Positions 1 to 13,205 of a stretch of 64,000 bases of DNA are shown here, in pieces. Numbering within the stretch: position 1 is the stretch's first letter; every line of letters begins with the position of its first letter. Position numbers and translations under genes: made by a program. The stretch lies in NCBI GenBank assembly GCA_951217055.1, contig OX578278.1, positions 29,959,105 through 30,023,104 on the forward strand, given 5' to 3'. Source of the stretch: Gerris lacustris (taxonomy: Eukaryota > Arthropoda > Insecta > Hemiptera > Gerridae). Below the pieces are notes generated by a model. That model saw only the letters and a program-made list of their open reading frames with translations, searched no databases and was not told where the DNA came from.

Positions 1-1249
1 GTGAAACAGAAAAACATTAATTGATTCCAACTACCAAAGCGTTCGTTAGAGTTAGAATTTTAGCTTATTAGTAGAGAATGTTCAATATTCGGATGATTTA
101 ATCCATTTCTCGGGCATGTTATATACCCTTATTAATTTTATTTTTAGCTTAGGGTGGCCGGCTTTGTTGTTTAATTTTTACTTTTCTTGTACCTATTTTT
201 TTATTTTTTTTTTACAAAAGAAAAGCTTTTGAGGAAAAAAAGCGTTTGTTGAAGGGAGTTGTTTGCAGGCTCTCATAAGTTCTAATGCGTTTCTTTGTGA
301 GGAGTGGGGAGTGAAGAGTGGGGAGAAGGGAGTGGAATAGTGCAGGGGTGGGGGAAGTGAGGCACTCGAGTGCTTGCCTCAGGTAATGAGGCGAGCCCAC
401 ACCAAGCCTCACTTATCTGTTGACTCGAACCACTTATTCCTCAACTCTTAGAAAACCATCACTTCTCTCTCACATTAAAACTCTTTTTTTTATTATATTT
501 AATTGTTAAACCCTTCTTTTATGAAATATTAAAACATTTTTAACTTATAAAACCACGAGTTACATTCAAAAAACCTTTATTCTATACACATTACAAAATT
601 AAATCTTTTATAAGAGATCTGACCAGTAAAGTTAAAAATAATTAAATTGTGTAGTGAGAATAAAGTCTTAACTGGTTAATGTTTCTAATTATTATTAATG
701 TAACTGTTTTTTTTTTTTCTCTAATGAATAATTCATTTATTGTATGCATGCAAAATTAAAAACCCTAAAAATAATAGATTTCGTTCAGCCAGTTTTTGCC
801 TTTAAAGTCGGACAGTGTTGATAGACAGGAAAAAGGTTAAGACCTATTTTGTTTTTCATAATTTAATGTATGGAATTAAAGTTTCCAAAATTTCCCTTTT
901 CTGATCAATGTATAGACAACAAAAAATTCCATTTTTTCCTTTGGGCTGTCTACTTTATTTATTCTATTTTTATTTGAGTCTTTAGGGGCAATTAATTGAT
1001 CGACTTTTATACTTATTTTTTGACTTTTTTAAAAAGGATGTATTTCATCCCTTTATTGGGATATCTTCCAACCTCGTTATGAAGTCATGATGCGTTTCTC
1101 TTTTTGTTATAAAGTTTAAATTATTCTTTTACTGTAAGTAAATCGTCTACCATTACTCAAATAAAAATAGAATGACAAAACTTTTTTATAAATGAAGTAG
1201 TTAAAATAAATAAATGAATAGTAGTTTTTAGGTTTTCATAGGTCATCCT
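1..1249. other. AT-rich, no gene seen
   Basis: A purine-rich patch (about 300-360) and T runs; nothing else recognised. Confidence 0.6.
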
Positions 1250-1930
1250 CGAAATCCTTTGCCAGGGGTATCTGTCTGTCCGTCGTACTTTGGTTCATAT
1301 CCCCCGAACCATTCACGCTAGAGAGTTGAAATGAAATTTAAAATACTGGCGTAAATTTTTGACCCACATATAGGAAAAAATATAGAGAAGTTAAACATTT
1401 AAAATACGTATGCGCAATTCGCACAATTGTGCTAAGATCAAAACTTCCTATTTATTTTTATTTTCGAGTGGGATATTAAATGAAAGCTACTGAACACTAG
1501 ATTACAAAAAAAAAATATATATATAACATTTTAAGTGTATTGTGCTTTTTACCGCTAATATTTCGTTTTGAGCACCAAAATTTACCCCCCAAAAATGTCC
1601 CCCCCCCCTAACCAACCTATAATGGCTAGTCCTAAATACCTTATGGTGGGGCGATGAAAATGGCCGGAAAAAATTGAATTTAAAGTTTCGTTATTACCGA
1701 TAAAAAATTGTGATTCCCCGGAGGATCGAACCCGTTCCACTCCTCTTACTCTACTCTTTTTTTTTGTTTTTTTTGGGGTCTTTTATCTAAATTTCTTTAT
1801 TTTTGTTTTAATTTCATATAGGATAGGGAAATAATAAAATAACGTTATATACTTAATAACCTACGAAGCCCTAGAAAGAACTTGAATGCTAGTTCTTCCC
1901 TGTGATTTTTATAGTAGTAGTGTCTTTTCT
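1250..1930 (-). mobile_element. Family C tRNA-derived SINE-like element
   Basis: Shares its body with 40185-40625: ATGCGCAATTCGCACAATTG, GGGATATTAAATGAAAGCTA, ACCTTATGGTGGGGCGATGA, and GATCGAACCCG (minus-strand B box CGGGTTCGATC). The head module ATACTTAATAACCTACG ... TTCCCTGTGATTTT at 1850-1910 is also shared. The left part starts with TCTGTCTGTCCGTC and a polyC tract. Exact ends are not clear. Confidence 0.55.
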
Positions 1931-2847
1931 GCTTGTTTGCGCCTGACTGTTAAGAAAGTATTCTACTACATCGACTGATTACATTCTCACAATAGTAAGA
2001 GAACCTAATGCTAAACAGATAAGTGATTGTTACAATCATTTTGAAGTTAAAGTAACAACGAGTTAAATTAAAGATTTTCGAACTTTACCTGGAGTGAGAA
2101 TTATGTTCTCCTTCTGTTTTTGTTTATATAATTTTATCTCGGTTGCTCCGGCAGTGGTCGTAGTACGAGTTTCTCCCCCTAGATGCTGTTCAGAGTTCAG
2201 AACGGTACTAGAGAACCCCCTTGTCAGTACTTGTTGACAGAGACCCTCTCTCGAGTGTCTCCTTTTAAAAATAATAAATAGCCGGGACATTAGTGGTTTA
2301 ATCATTTCTCTCCCCCCGTTTTTGTTCTGCACAATTTTTGCCCCTCCGTCTCATTCTTTAACTTCAGACATTTGTCACCCCTCCGTTTTTTTTTGTATTA
2401 TATTTTTTTTTGTCCTTTCTGGCCTGTAGCAAGTTTTTGTTTTTTAATCCCTCTCTTCCCTCTCTCGTCCTCTTGTACTTTGTTTTACAAAAGGAATTAA
2501 AAGTGCTTTAGTATTTTATTTTACTTTTCCCTTTTTTTTTTGCTAGTAAAAAAGAAGGGATAAAATGAGAGATAGAGTAAAATTATTCCGAGGGGGGAAA
2601 AACCTAAAAAGTAATTGTTGGCTAAGTACCTTATCTGAAGTTATTAAATGTTATTTTTATTTTTTTTTATGGAGGTATTTAAGAGAAGTAGTTTTTAATA
2701 CCTGTCACTGGTTTAAAGAGGAGTTTTTTGTCATTTTGTTTCCTCAATGTTGCTAGCATTTCCCTTTTTACTTTTCAGGATATAATGTCATATTTTAACC
2801 TCAATTATTCAATATTTTTAAGACGCACGAACCGTTAAAAAAACATT
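1931..2847. other. No gene seen
   Basis: T- and CT-rich stretch (2330-2550). Short open frames lack splice or codon support. Confidence 0.55.
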
Positions 2848-3284
2848 CTACCAATTAATGTGCCACTTATCTTCCTCGCCTCCTATCGCGTATACTAATA
2901 TTATTGTTGTTTTTTTGTCCAAAAGTATAAATTTAGCAATATTTAATTTACGCCGACGCGACGGTTGAAATTAATATACAGAACCAACCATCTGTGGGCT
3001 ACAAACCATCCAAATTACTTAAAAATCGGATGAGCACTTTTAAAGATATAGGGGCTAATAACTAATTTTGAAACTTATAAAGACCATCAATGGGAGAATT
3101 ATGACCTACCACCTAAATTTCATTAAAATCGGACAAGTAGTTTTTATATAGGTTGGTTCGCAAAAATTAAGTGACGACAGACAGGCACGGAACAAAAAAA
3201 TGTTCTGTGATGTCTGAAATGGATTTCTGTCTTGGAATTTTTGAAATCGGAGACATAAAGCTTCCGTTTTCTTCGGTAAGCTCG
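2848..3284 (-). repeat. Family A copy
   Basis: The core, read on the minus strand, is TTCCAAGACAGAAATCCATT then TCAGACATCACAGAACA, with CTTACCGAAG at its head (3272-3281). Towards low coordinates come the GCGAACCAACC and AATTTTAATGAAATTTAG modules. It ends near a TIR-like CTACCAATTAATGTGCCACT (2848 onward). No coding sequence. Confidence 0.65.
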
Positions 3285-5782
3285 AAAGCAATTTTAACTT
3301 TTGAAACTTATGAAAAATTAATGAAGGTGCTTGATCCTTCACGTTACCTCCATTTCCGGTTTGGAAAGGTAACTTTTTAGGATCCGTAGGCAAATCCGAG
3401 GACCCTTTTCATTTCCTGCGTTTGTCTGTCAGTTTTTAACTCTCCGAATGATCTGATCTCCGAATTTACCCAACACAAGCTTTTATAACTTTGCATTAAT
3501 GTTGTGTGCAATTACTCGATCACAAGAAATATCTAGGGAAGCTCCAAAAAATCATGCTTCAAAACAAGCGGATGGAGTTTAAGTGGTTGAATATTTATTT
3601 TGAAGGAAATGCGTCATGTGAGGTGTTACATGAAAGAGGAGGAGGACGCCCTAAGAAGAAACATATATATATATATATATATTTATGGATTCATATTTAC
3701 GAGTATAATACATATAAACCAAAATTAGATACTGTCTCACAAATCAATATCATTTCTATCAAACCTAATTTTTTTGTGTTTTTATTTCTCTGTTTCAGGT
3801 AAGAGTTTGAAATGACGATTGACGTGGATATTCGGGAAAAATAACAATTAAAGTTAAGTGTAATTATTTTTTAATGTTAAGTGTAAATTAGTTGACTTGT
3901 AAATCAAATTGTAGTATAGAAGTTAAGTTGCTAAGAAATGGTCAAGTTATTACTATTTATCATGAAATAAATGCTAATGTATTTCCTGTTTATATCTAGA
4001 CTCTAAAATTATTTTATGAAAATGAATTTTTAATTTATTATATTTATAGTAAATTTAAACGTAAGAGATGAGAAAAGATAGATAGAAATGTAGCCGGTCG
4101 CAATAAGGTAGGACAGTGAAATTGGCTCCGTTCTAGCTCAGTGTTGCTAGAGTTATGTGTAAAACGACTTTGGATTCTGTGGAGGAGTATTGATAATATG
4201 TATTTTTCTCTAGTCATAGATTACTATTCATTTCACCTTTTCATCGGGAGAATGATACTATATGTATATTTAGATAGATACATCTGTTTCAACAAATTTC
4301 ACCATAAAATAGTTTTTACTATGTTATATTTATATTACTATTTAAAAAACATAGTTATTACTATGTTATCGTGGAATATTTAAAATTGGTTCTCAAAAAA
4401 GTCGCTTTAAGCCAGTTGTTGGCTTAAAACGAAAATGTATTGAAGTAAGGTGGGAGGAAATGGTGGGAGGCAATCATTGATATAATGTGCCAATTGCTGG
4501 TCCATGTCAATAACTACATCTGATTAACATCTCTTTTGTGTCTTCCAGCCCACTCTACCCATAAAATAAACTATAGCTTACTTTTCATAAAGGATCAAGC
4601 AAAAATTAATCTTCAATATAGCTGCATTTACTTTTTTACTGTTCTTATTATTTTAAGGAATGTACAATAGAGTACCGATTTCACCTTATATAAATGAGTC
4701 AGTCCATCATTCATTGAAGATTGATTAAACTGACTAACAATACATGATTATGACAATGTAATATTTAATTAGAAGAAGAAATAAGCAACATGGTTGCTTG
4801 TTGAGTTGAAGTGGTGGAACTAAGTATAATGAAGGATGAGTAAATAGTGAAAAGGGAGTAAGAATAAGAAGAATGAAGAGGTAGTGAAGGATGAGTAAGT
4901 AGTCAAGGATATACTCGTATAAGTAGTAAAAGAGGAGTAAAAAGTGAAGGAGAAGGGTCTTGAGTGTACAAATTGTGGATTGGCCTAGGTTTCGGTTGTT
5001 TCTTTAAGGGTCGGACGCGTGCCGTTTCCATGGTGATGACCTCAGAAGGAAATCTGAAAATTCAAACTACCGGATTGAAAACTGCTAAGCTTCACCATTC
5101 CCCCTCCCATTACTTGACCCTTTCCCTCCCACCGACTTTTACTTTTCCTTACTCTGAGTAGATCTGGGAGGGGTGTGCTTTTACAAATCCACCCTTCTCT
5201 TGGGCTTTTTCGTCGGATGGAATTTGTCGGAATTTGAAAAATGTTTACTCCTCTCCTTCCCCACTTACCCTGAAGTAAAGCCGGCGTGATGTAATGTCGG
5301 CACTCTCGTAAACCTTGGTTAAAATGCTTTTGCCTCGGAGGCTGTAGAATATTTAGAATTTAGACTGGGGGGCGAGAGGGTCTATGTTTATAATATTTGC
5401 CGGCAGTAACGTGTTGGGTTTCAGTGTAAAGTTTGCTTTCTTCCCCCACCCCGAGTTGTACATTGTCTGAACTTACTTGGACTACACCGTTTTGTGTTTT
5501 ATCTTAACTTCCCTTTGTTTCAAAAACTCTCTTATTATTATTGTTTTATCTCCCACTTTCATTCTTATGTCTACAAAAATTACTCACGTAAAGTATAAAC
5601 TCAAGAAATTAAGGGACAAGAATTTTTGAGTTTATCATAAGGAATATTTTTGTGGAGACATCATTGGACCGCATTTGTTGGCTACTTGATATTCTCTCAT
5701 AATGATTACTTAGGTATATAGAGCATTAGTAAGATGCTGATCTGCAGTTCTGTATCTACAATTAAATCCGTTCTGAACTCAA
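3285..5782. other. No gene seen; short repeats
   Basis: A 20-base TA run at 3663-3682, a degenerate purine-rich minisatellite (4795-4955, GTGAAGGATGAGTAAG-like units), and a more GC-rich unique block at 5010-5470. Confidence 0.55.
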
Positions 5783-5970
5783 TTAAAGGGCAGAAATTCG
5801 TTTCTGTCATCAGAGACCTTTTTTGGTCTCGGTCTGCTGTTCCAAAATTTTGCGAGCCAAATATATCATAAAAAGTAATCGTTCGATTTTAATGAAATTT
5901 GAATGATAGGTCATAATTAGCCAACGGTTGGTCTTATACAAGTTTTAATCTTCTGCGTTCATTGGCTTGT
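5783..5970 (+). repeat. Family A core copy, degenerate
   Basis: GGCAGAAATTCGTTTCTGTC, ATCAGAGACC, GCGAGCCAAATATATC, CGATTTTAATGAAATTTGAA and TCTTCTGCGTTCATTGG keep the order of family A modules. Confidence 0.6.
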
Positions 5971-6142
5971 TTTACATATGTGCACACAGTTTTTTTTATT
6001 AACACCTACATCTTTATATGACATACGATTTAAAATAAATTTGTATGTTTTGTTTAAAGTAACCCACAGATGGCCCCATATTAATTTTAACCGCCTGATT
6101 ACATTAAATATTCCTTAATATGATATCCTTTAATTCACTTTA

Positions 6143-6570
6143 ATAGTCTGTCAATTAGTGTGGCACATAGCTTCCCCGCGTCCTATGTCGTATACTTAAC
6201 TCCTTTTACTACCTATTATTGTCAAACTTATCTATTTTCTTCTGTTTTTTTTTTTAATCTGTCAAAATTGTTTTAATTTTTCTTCCCAGCTTACCGAAGG
6301 TAACACAAGCTATGTGATCGTTCTGAAGAACGAAAAATGTTTAGGTCTCCGATTTAAAAAAATTCCAAGACAGAAATCCGTTTCAGACATCAGGGAACAT
6401 TTTTGGTTCCGTGTCTGTCTGCCGGGGGCTGTCTGTCTTTCGGTCTGTCGCTCAATTTTTGCGAACCAACAATCTTAAAAACTACACGTCCAATTTTAAT
6501 GAAATTTGTATGTTAGGTCATACTTAGCCCATTCTTGGTCCCATATAAGTTTCAACCTTCTTTCATTTCA
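6143..6570 (+). repeat. Family A copy with TIR-like left end
   Basis: Begins TAGTCTGTCAATTAGTGTGG plus CACATAGCTTCC, an inverse of the right ends at 7714-7755, 33169-33210 and 41617-41656. Then AGCTTACCGAAGGTAACACA, GATCGTTCTGAAGAACGAAA, GACAGAAATCCGTTTCAGAC, TTGGTTCCGTGTCTGTCTG, GCGAACCAAC and AATTTTAATGAAATTTGTAT. Confidence 0.7.
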
Positions 6571-7088
6571 TAAGGAATAACAGTTTGTGAGTAAAATATG
6601 TTTGTTGTCGAGAACACAAACTTGACAATATTTAAAAATATAATGTAATACTATGAATTATTCTTTGCAAAAGAAGTTAAAAATGTGCTTAACATCTCTG
6701 ATTGTGATTAAAAGGAGAACCTTGGTGAAGTTGTTTAAGTACTAAGCAGTTATGAGGATGTTGTGGTCTGTTAGGCAAGTGAATAGGGTTAGGTTGCGGC
6801 TTGATTCTTGGACAGTGTTGTGACTTTACTTAAGTCCCTTCAACTCGTCCCTTGACTACAACTAAAAACTTTCACTACAAACCACTAACAACTCGAGAAC
6901 TTGATACTTACCTATCTAACTTGTAGTCTACTACATATATTATCTCTTGTCATCTAATATTGTATCTTTCACTTGTTTATTTTCTTTCACTGCTCCGCCT
7001 CGATTTCTTTCTCAAAAGTTTCACAACTTCAGGTTATTACAATACAGGGCGTCGCTCACATTTCAAATCTACTGGAGGTGTTGTTAAC

Positions 7089-7186
7089 ATAGTGTGAAAC
7101 ACGTCTTGCCTCCGAACATATCGTGATTAGACTTTGGTTACAGGTGAGCTTCGAGTTTGCTCCTAATTCAATTGCCTCTATTTATT
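7089..7186 (+). repeat. 98-bp direct repeat, left copy
   Basis: ATAGTGTGAAACACGTCTTG ... GCCTCTATTTATT. It matches 7758-7855 with a single difference (GATTAGA versus GATTTGA). It contains TTACAGGTGAGC, a good donor-like motif, but all frames carry stops, so it is not read as an exon. Confidence 0.95.
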
Positions 7187-7278
7187 CACTTTTGAGAACG
7201 AAAAACTTTTATGCCTCCGATTTTAAAAATTCCAAGACAGAAATCCGTTTCAGACATCAGGGAACATTTTTGGTTCCG

Positions 7279-7322
<44 letters not shown>

Positions 7323-7755
7323 GGTCTGTGTGTCCGCGAATAATGAAACGTGCGACGATAACTTGAGTAAATGTCGACCGATTTGATGAAATTTGGCAGA
7401 CATGTTCATTTTACCAATGCCCAGGACGAGTTCGTTGGGCGACGTTATCCGTCCAAGCGTTCACGAGCAACGCTCGCGTAAACGTGAACTTCAAATATAA
7501 AATTGGAATTTTAGGTCGGGAAAAAAATCTAACTTCATCTATTCAGTGAGACAAACATTTTTTTCAAATACAATTTTTTAGTAAAACCAACAGCGACACC
7601 GCTGTGAAGTGTTAAAGGTCGCTAAAACTATTAATAGTTTTTACACAATAAACAATATAATAATAAAGTAATATAACAATAATTTTAATGTTAATATAAC
7701 AATAAAGTACATGATAGGATGCGAGGAAGCTATGTGCCACACTAATTGGCAGTCT
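7187..7755 (+). repeat. Family A copy with (TGTC)n and right TIR-like end
   Basis: Core GACAGAAATCCGTTTCAGAC is followed by an expanded TGTC microsatellite (about 7277-7330), then GATGAAATTTGGCAGACATG and AACGCTCGCGTAAACGTGAA. The segment TTAGTAAAACCAACAGCGAC (7578, also at 30270) follows. It ends ATAGGATGCGAGGAAGCTAT then GTGCCACACTAATTGGCAGT plus CT. It lies between two 98-bp direct repeats. Confidence 0.7.
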
Positions 7756-7757
7756 TA

Positions 7758-7855
7758 ATAGTGTGAAACACGTCTTGCCTCCGAACATATCGTGATTTGA
7801 CTTTGGTTACAGGTGAGCTTCGAGTTTGCTCCTAATTCAATTGCCTCTATTTATT
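7758..7855 (+). repeat. 98-bp direct repeat, right copy
   Basis: Near-identical to 7089-7186. It starts two bases after the right TIR-like end of the family A copy. Confidence 0.95.
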
Positions 7856-9778
7856 TTTTAGTTCTCTTTATATGCAAGAGTTCAATATTATTATTTGTGT
7901 ATAAATAAGCAAAGCATTCACTTAATAATAATTTTACAAATGTTTGTTGTGTGTTTATTGTTTATACACGACACAGTTACTTGAAAATCTTCTCAATGTG
8001 TTGATTAATGTAAGATGTTGGAAGACCTACCCATCTTTGGCTGGACACATAGTACAAAACCAAGCGTTTCCTAAGCTGCTCGAAGACCGGCCTGACTTTG
8101 GGCTTGACATTGTATAAAACAAATTGTCTCCCATAAACTTAGATTGTTATAATATTAGGGATGTTTTACCATTTTATTTTTGTCACTTACTTGTGTCTTG
8201 TTGTAAAACATTTAAAAAATAAATCATTTTTTATATATTTTTTTTACGTCAACTTCTTATTTCGTAGAAAAAAGAGAGGTGGAAAAGTTAGCTTAGTTTT
8301 TATCCCCAATTTTATTTGGGAAATTTGTTTCTCCTTTACTTTTTTTCTCTTCGACTTTTTTATATTGTAACTTAACAACCAGTTTAAGATAGAGAAAAGG
8401 GAGTTAAAGTTAGATAGTGAGTCCTAAACTTTATTTTCCAGCTCAGAAAAAACTCGAAAAAAAAGAAAAGTTTAAAAATAACATTTTAGCAACAAGTTTG
8501 AATTGGAATATCGGATGGGAGAGGGGAGGTTCGGATTCGGATAACGGTCGTACAAAAACTTTAACGGGGAGGGGATTGATTGCCGTGGAAGTCATTCCAA
8601 GGTTTCCCAATGGCTTTCCTCACTTGTTGATGACCTATGAATTCAATTAGTAGGGTGACTACGGCGCCGAGTACCCGGTGTCCCCCAAGCCCCTACACTT
8701 GACCCACCCATATTTATATGGTTTTCCGTCCCCAGCATACGCTTTTTTGGAGGGGAGCCAAAGAGGTACTTGGTCCCCTCTCGGGCCGGGGGAGGACGGG
8801 TCAGATGAGAGTGGATTATCAAGTGGACGGGGAACCGTTCAAATGTCACTTTAATAGTTATGGACTAAATGAACTTTTTACCCAATGAGAGACAGACAGA
8901 GAGAGAGGGAAATATTCACATCATGGTCGACTCCCTAACAGAAATAAAGCTCACTAAATTAGAAATAACCCTTGCTCTACCCTAATTAATATTGAATTAA
9001 TAAAACCGTCCATCCGTATAAACGTACTCGTGGTTTTCGACTCGATGCAATTTGACGTCGTTCGATTTCCCAAAATACGTTGTTCCAAACCTTGAATTCA
9101 AATGCTAATTATAAATTATCCACGGGAACATTGTGTATGAGAGGTAAAAGCCACACTGTGTTCTTCGAACAAAAGTCATAAATAAAAATAATTTAATTTG
9201 ATTGTATTCAACATATAAACACGATAAGAGCGCAAGTAGATGATCGATCCAGTTGGCAGTGTCGGTCGAGCAGAATACAATCCTTCAAAAAAATTAAAGC
9301 GAAACACCTCCTCTCAATCAGTATTTGAATTGTTCGCACGATAATATTTGAGTAGATGTGAAAAGTAGCTGACCTCTGATAACAGTGACATCTTGTCGTT
9401 GATATCATTGATTGTGATGCCTTCACTAACGATAATCAATGACAGTGATCCAGACTGGTCTTTATCGAAGTATGATTTAAACTCATTACTTCTAATTTTA
9501 TAGTTAATACTAAGTATCTTTGTAGTTAATTTCATAACTATTTTTCTGATTTTTATAAAGGTCACTAATACAAAAGGTTATACAACACGTATTTGTATAA
9601 TTTATTTTATAAATAAAGGAAATACTAATTTTAATAAAAGTAAGTGTAAAATTTAAAAAAAAAAATCGGTCAGAAAAACTTTCTCATATACGAATTCACA
9701 ATTACTTAGCATAGTGTTTTCCATTTATTAATTTTCGTCGGTACATTTAATTATTATTAAACGTATCTGCTATTTTCT
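7856..9778. other. No gene seen; GC-richer unique block
   Basis: About 8510-8830 is GC-richer with CCCC and GGGG patches. The rest is AT-rich and featureless. Confidence 0.5.
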
Positions 9779-10172
9779 CAGGAACTAGATTTTTCCCGGG
9801 AAAACGGCTTATATCGTTAGATTCATATTTAAATGGACAACATTTTTGAATTTTTTAATCAAATTCGTCGGAACCGTTTTCGAGAATTAATTTTTTTCAC
9901 GTTTTTTCAGAGTTTTTGAGGGGTAGCGTCCCCGAATTTGGAGCTAAAATTCAATTCCTGATTTCGCCTCGGGGTATGATTTTCCTGAACATGTATGCCG
10001 AATTTCCTCAAAATTAGCCCAGATTTTTAAGCTCCAGGCATCTGCCCAGACAGACATTTTTATAAAACCATTTTTTGGGCTTAGGGGACCTCAAAACATG
10101 TAAATCCATCAAAATCTCAAAATCGAATTTTCGCGCCATCACAAAACTTTCTCTTTAAATGAGAAAGTAAAA
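9779..10172 (+). repeat. Family B copy
   Basis: Starts CAGGAACTAGATTTTTCCCG plus GGAAAACGGCTT, then AATTTGGAGCTAAAATTCAA, TTTCGCCTCGGGGTATG, CATCTGCCCAGACAGAC, GGGGACCTCAAAAC and AATTTTCGCGCCATCAC. It ends ACTTTCTC...GAGAAAGT, a short inverted end. No coding sequence. Confidence 0.75.
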
Positions 10173-12039
10173 AAAAAGTTATTTGTTTTTCAAAATTTAT
10201 TCCGATAGTAATTGCTGTTATTATTATTTTTTATATATATATAGATGTACTCGAGGTGTAAAAGAAAAAAGTTTAAATTAATGAATTGTTTCTTATTATG
10301 ATAAAGCATTTAACAATATAAAGGTAGGTAATGCAGCCCCCCCCCCCCCCATATCTTCCCCTATTTTTAATCTAAATAATGCAAAGATAGAAAATTATAT
10401 AAATGTTTCCCGATTGAAAGCTTGAGTTTAAAAGCAAATTTAAATAAATTAAATGAACGTTCAAATATATATGTTTGTGTTATTTTAATTGTACCAACTG
10501 TTCTGTTCTTCCACTTTTCTTGGTCGATAATGTATTGTGTGTTGGCCGGTACCCACTTGATGTTATGATGAAAAGGCTTTTCCTGAAGCTGTTTATGAGT
10601 TTGTTCAATTATAAAAGACTCGGGTGGTGTGGGGCGAAGGAAACGAGACTGTTGAAGATTTCCCAGGTCTGTTTGCTCGGTCTGGGCCCGCCCGATTCAA
10701 CAGGAAGAAAAGGGTCCGTGGAAATAGAAGGAAAATCATGGCGGAAGCCCCGAGGAAAAATAAGTTACTCGGTTTGGAAAGGTCCGGGGGGAATTGTCGG
10801 GCCGGACTTGCCGTAAATTACCCCAGTCTTACCTCACTCGGACGCCTCGCTCCCTATGAAAATTGCTCTTTTTCTGGTTTTTATCCTCTTTTTAATTCTC
10901 CGTATCATGGAGCTTATTCTCCCCCCCCCCCCATACCTTTGTAAAAAAAAAGCAATGAAATTGAATCGGAGGGTATTTGTCGATTACTTACATCCATTTT
11001 TCCCCCTAATTCTTAACACTAATAATAATAATCTTTTGTAGTTCATATCTTTAATAAAAAATCGTATACATATTCTGATTACAAGGTAATCATCATTAAA
11101 CCAATTAGTGCATCTTGCAATAGAATGAAACTTTATATAAGTCAGTTGATTATATCTCTATACCGTATTTCCACCACAAAACCTGTCGGGGCACAGACTA
11201 TCCTTCCTAAACATTCCTTATCCTTATCTACCACATTATACTAAACTATTTTATTCTACATTAATTATTCTCTTATATTCTATCATATATCACCTCACTT
11301 AATCATAAATATTATTCTATCTTACCTTAAACACTTAACCATTTCATCACTTTGTATAGAATCACATTTAACTTTTTCTACACTTATTACACTCTCCTAT
11401 CATTTCTTCTTCCATCAGCTTCAACGTTATAAGGTAAAGGAGTAACAAGTAAACACAAGATATTTACGAAACCCACTTGTTGCTGAAAGAACTTGTTTAC
11501 ATCTAAATCTAAGCAGCATAACCCCTCCATCTGATAACAATCTCATGATTCACCTTCTTAAATTCACTGCTGGATGCATCTACTGATGCTTCTACCACGT
11601 TAGAGCACCAAAACCACCCAACAGCTTTTCACCACTGAACACTTCGAAACTGTCACATCGAAGCTGTCAAAAAGGCACTCATGTTTTTGACAACCTTTTT
11701 CTTCTGTGAAGTTAATTCATTCCTGAAATTTTATTACTTGAATGAAAAGATAATAATGCTGTGACATGTCTCCAGCACATCCTATAAATGCAGTACAAAC
11801 ATGTACCTATGTACATAAATTAATAATTACAACACCTGCTTCCAGTCTGAATAGTATCCTATTCACACTTCTTCACCCTCATCACACAACACCTACACCA
11901 CACAACAACCATTCACCATTATTAACCTATAGTTATCATTTTTCTGTATCTTTCTGGGGTTATTTTATTATTATCTAGGCCCCTGGGATCCTGCTTGGGT
12001 TTATTCTTTATTTATTTCTGATTATCATTATTTTAATAC

Positions 12040-12043
<4 letters not shown>
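10173..12043. other. No gene seen; two polyC tracts
   Basis: C14 at 10337 and C12 at 10921 flank a GC-richer block (10620-10870) with overlapping open frames of no known family. 11160-11950 is CAC/CCT-rich. Confidence 0.5.

Positions 12044-12120
<77 letters not shown>
12044..12120. repeat. (TA)n microsatellite
   Basis: About 38 uninterrupted TA units. Confidence 0.98.
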
Positions 12121-12122
<2 letters not shown>

Positions 12123-12886
12123 ATTGCCTATCATTATTTATTATTCAACCTTATTATTATGTACATCTGGATATGAATATATGATATATAGTTGACACAC
12201 TACATATACCTGTAGCTTTAATCTTCTAACCCTACTATCTCCACTAGCACTCATCCTCATCCTACCTAATTTTCCCTATTTTTTCGATACTAGTCAAGTC
12301 ACCTTGGCCCTGCACGTCACAGTCTACCAACAAAACCTTTAAGTTTACTCGGTTTTAAATGCCTACTGTAATGACCAAGGATCGAACACTGTACTGTATT
12401 TTATGATAAATACATATACATATATAGTAAGAAAATAATCCTACTGAGTTTCTAAAGGCTTCAGTTAGTAACAATTCCATTCCTTACTTTTAAAGTTTTA
12501 AATATTGTTTACTTCACCATGCTCCGTTACTTTGTACCTTTAGGTGGCTTTTATCCCGGAAAGGCAGAAGACATATCTCTTCAATGAACCGATACATTAC
12601 ATTATTATAAAAACTAATATGGTTTTCACACCAAAGAGACACGGATTCTTGCCCTCTTAGTAGGAAAGGTCTTGTCTCTTGTTTCATTTCGATGTGAAAG
12701 CCGTCTCACTGTCCTTCATTTTGAGATATTTTTTTATTTTTTACTTCTGGAAAACTTAAAATGATAGACGTGAACGCGAGCACTCCTAGCTTCACACTAA
12801 AATCAGTTTAAGTTTTCATGTTACCTGTTCGACTGCTTCCTTCAACCATTCCGCAAACTGCCCCAAACAGCTTTGGCCAAAAGACC

Positions 12887-13205
12887 CAAAACCGCTTTGA
12901 AAATAACTTTGTTAAAACAAAGTTGTTTTAAATAATAATTTGTGATTTGTTAATTTTTGAATGTGATTCGTTATTGTGTTGTATTGTGATTGAAACACTG
13001 ATTGTAGCCTTATATAGCCCAAAACTGATTTAAAAATAAATTTGTTTATTATTAATGTGACCAAATCTTATTTTATTAACACTAATTATAGAGGCCCTAA
13101 ACTACTTTGAAAATAAATTTGTTCATTAATGTGACTTTTTATCTTGCGTTACCAGCACTGATTATGCCTTTATATAGGCCCAAAACTGCTTTTAAAATAA
13201 ATGTA
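12887..13205 (+). repeat. Degenerate tandem array, units of ~75-130 bases
   Basis: Four units begin with a CCCAAAACYG-like block and continue CTTTGAAAATAAATTTGTT and ATTAATGTGAC, with CACTGATTATGCCTTATATA-like joins. Unit starts are near 12889, 13017, 13093 and 13178. Confidence 0.7.

Noticed and set aside
7021..7147. Exon from ACAATACAG to TTACAG|GTGAGC
   Set aside because: All three frames contain stops between these borders.
9314..9565. Frame with FDKDQSGSLSL resembling an EF-hand loop
   Set aside because: Only a short resemblance, no flanking helices, no splice support; chance is likely.
10475..10944. Two overlapping 106-113 codon frames
   Set aside because: Different frames of one GC-richer block, no domain, no splice sites, ending at a polyC tract.
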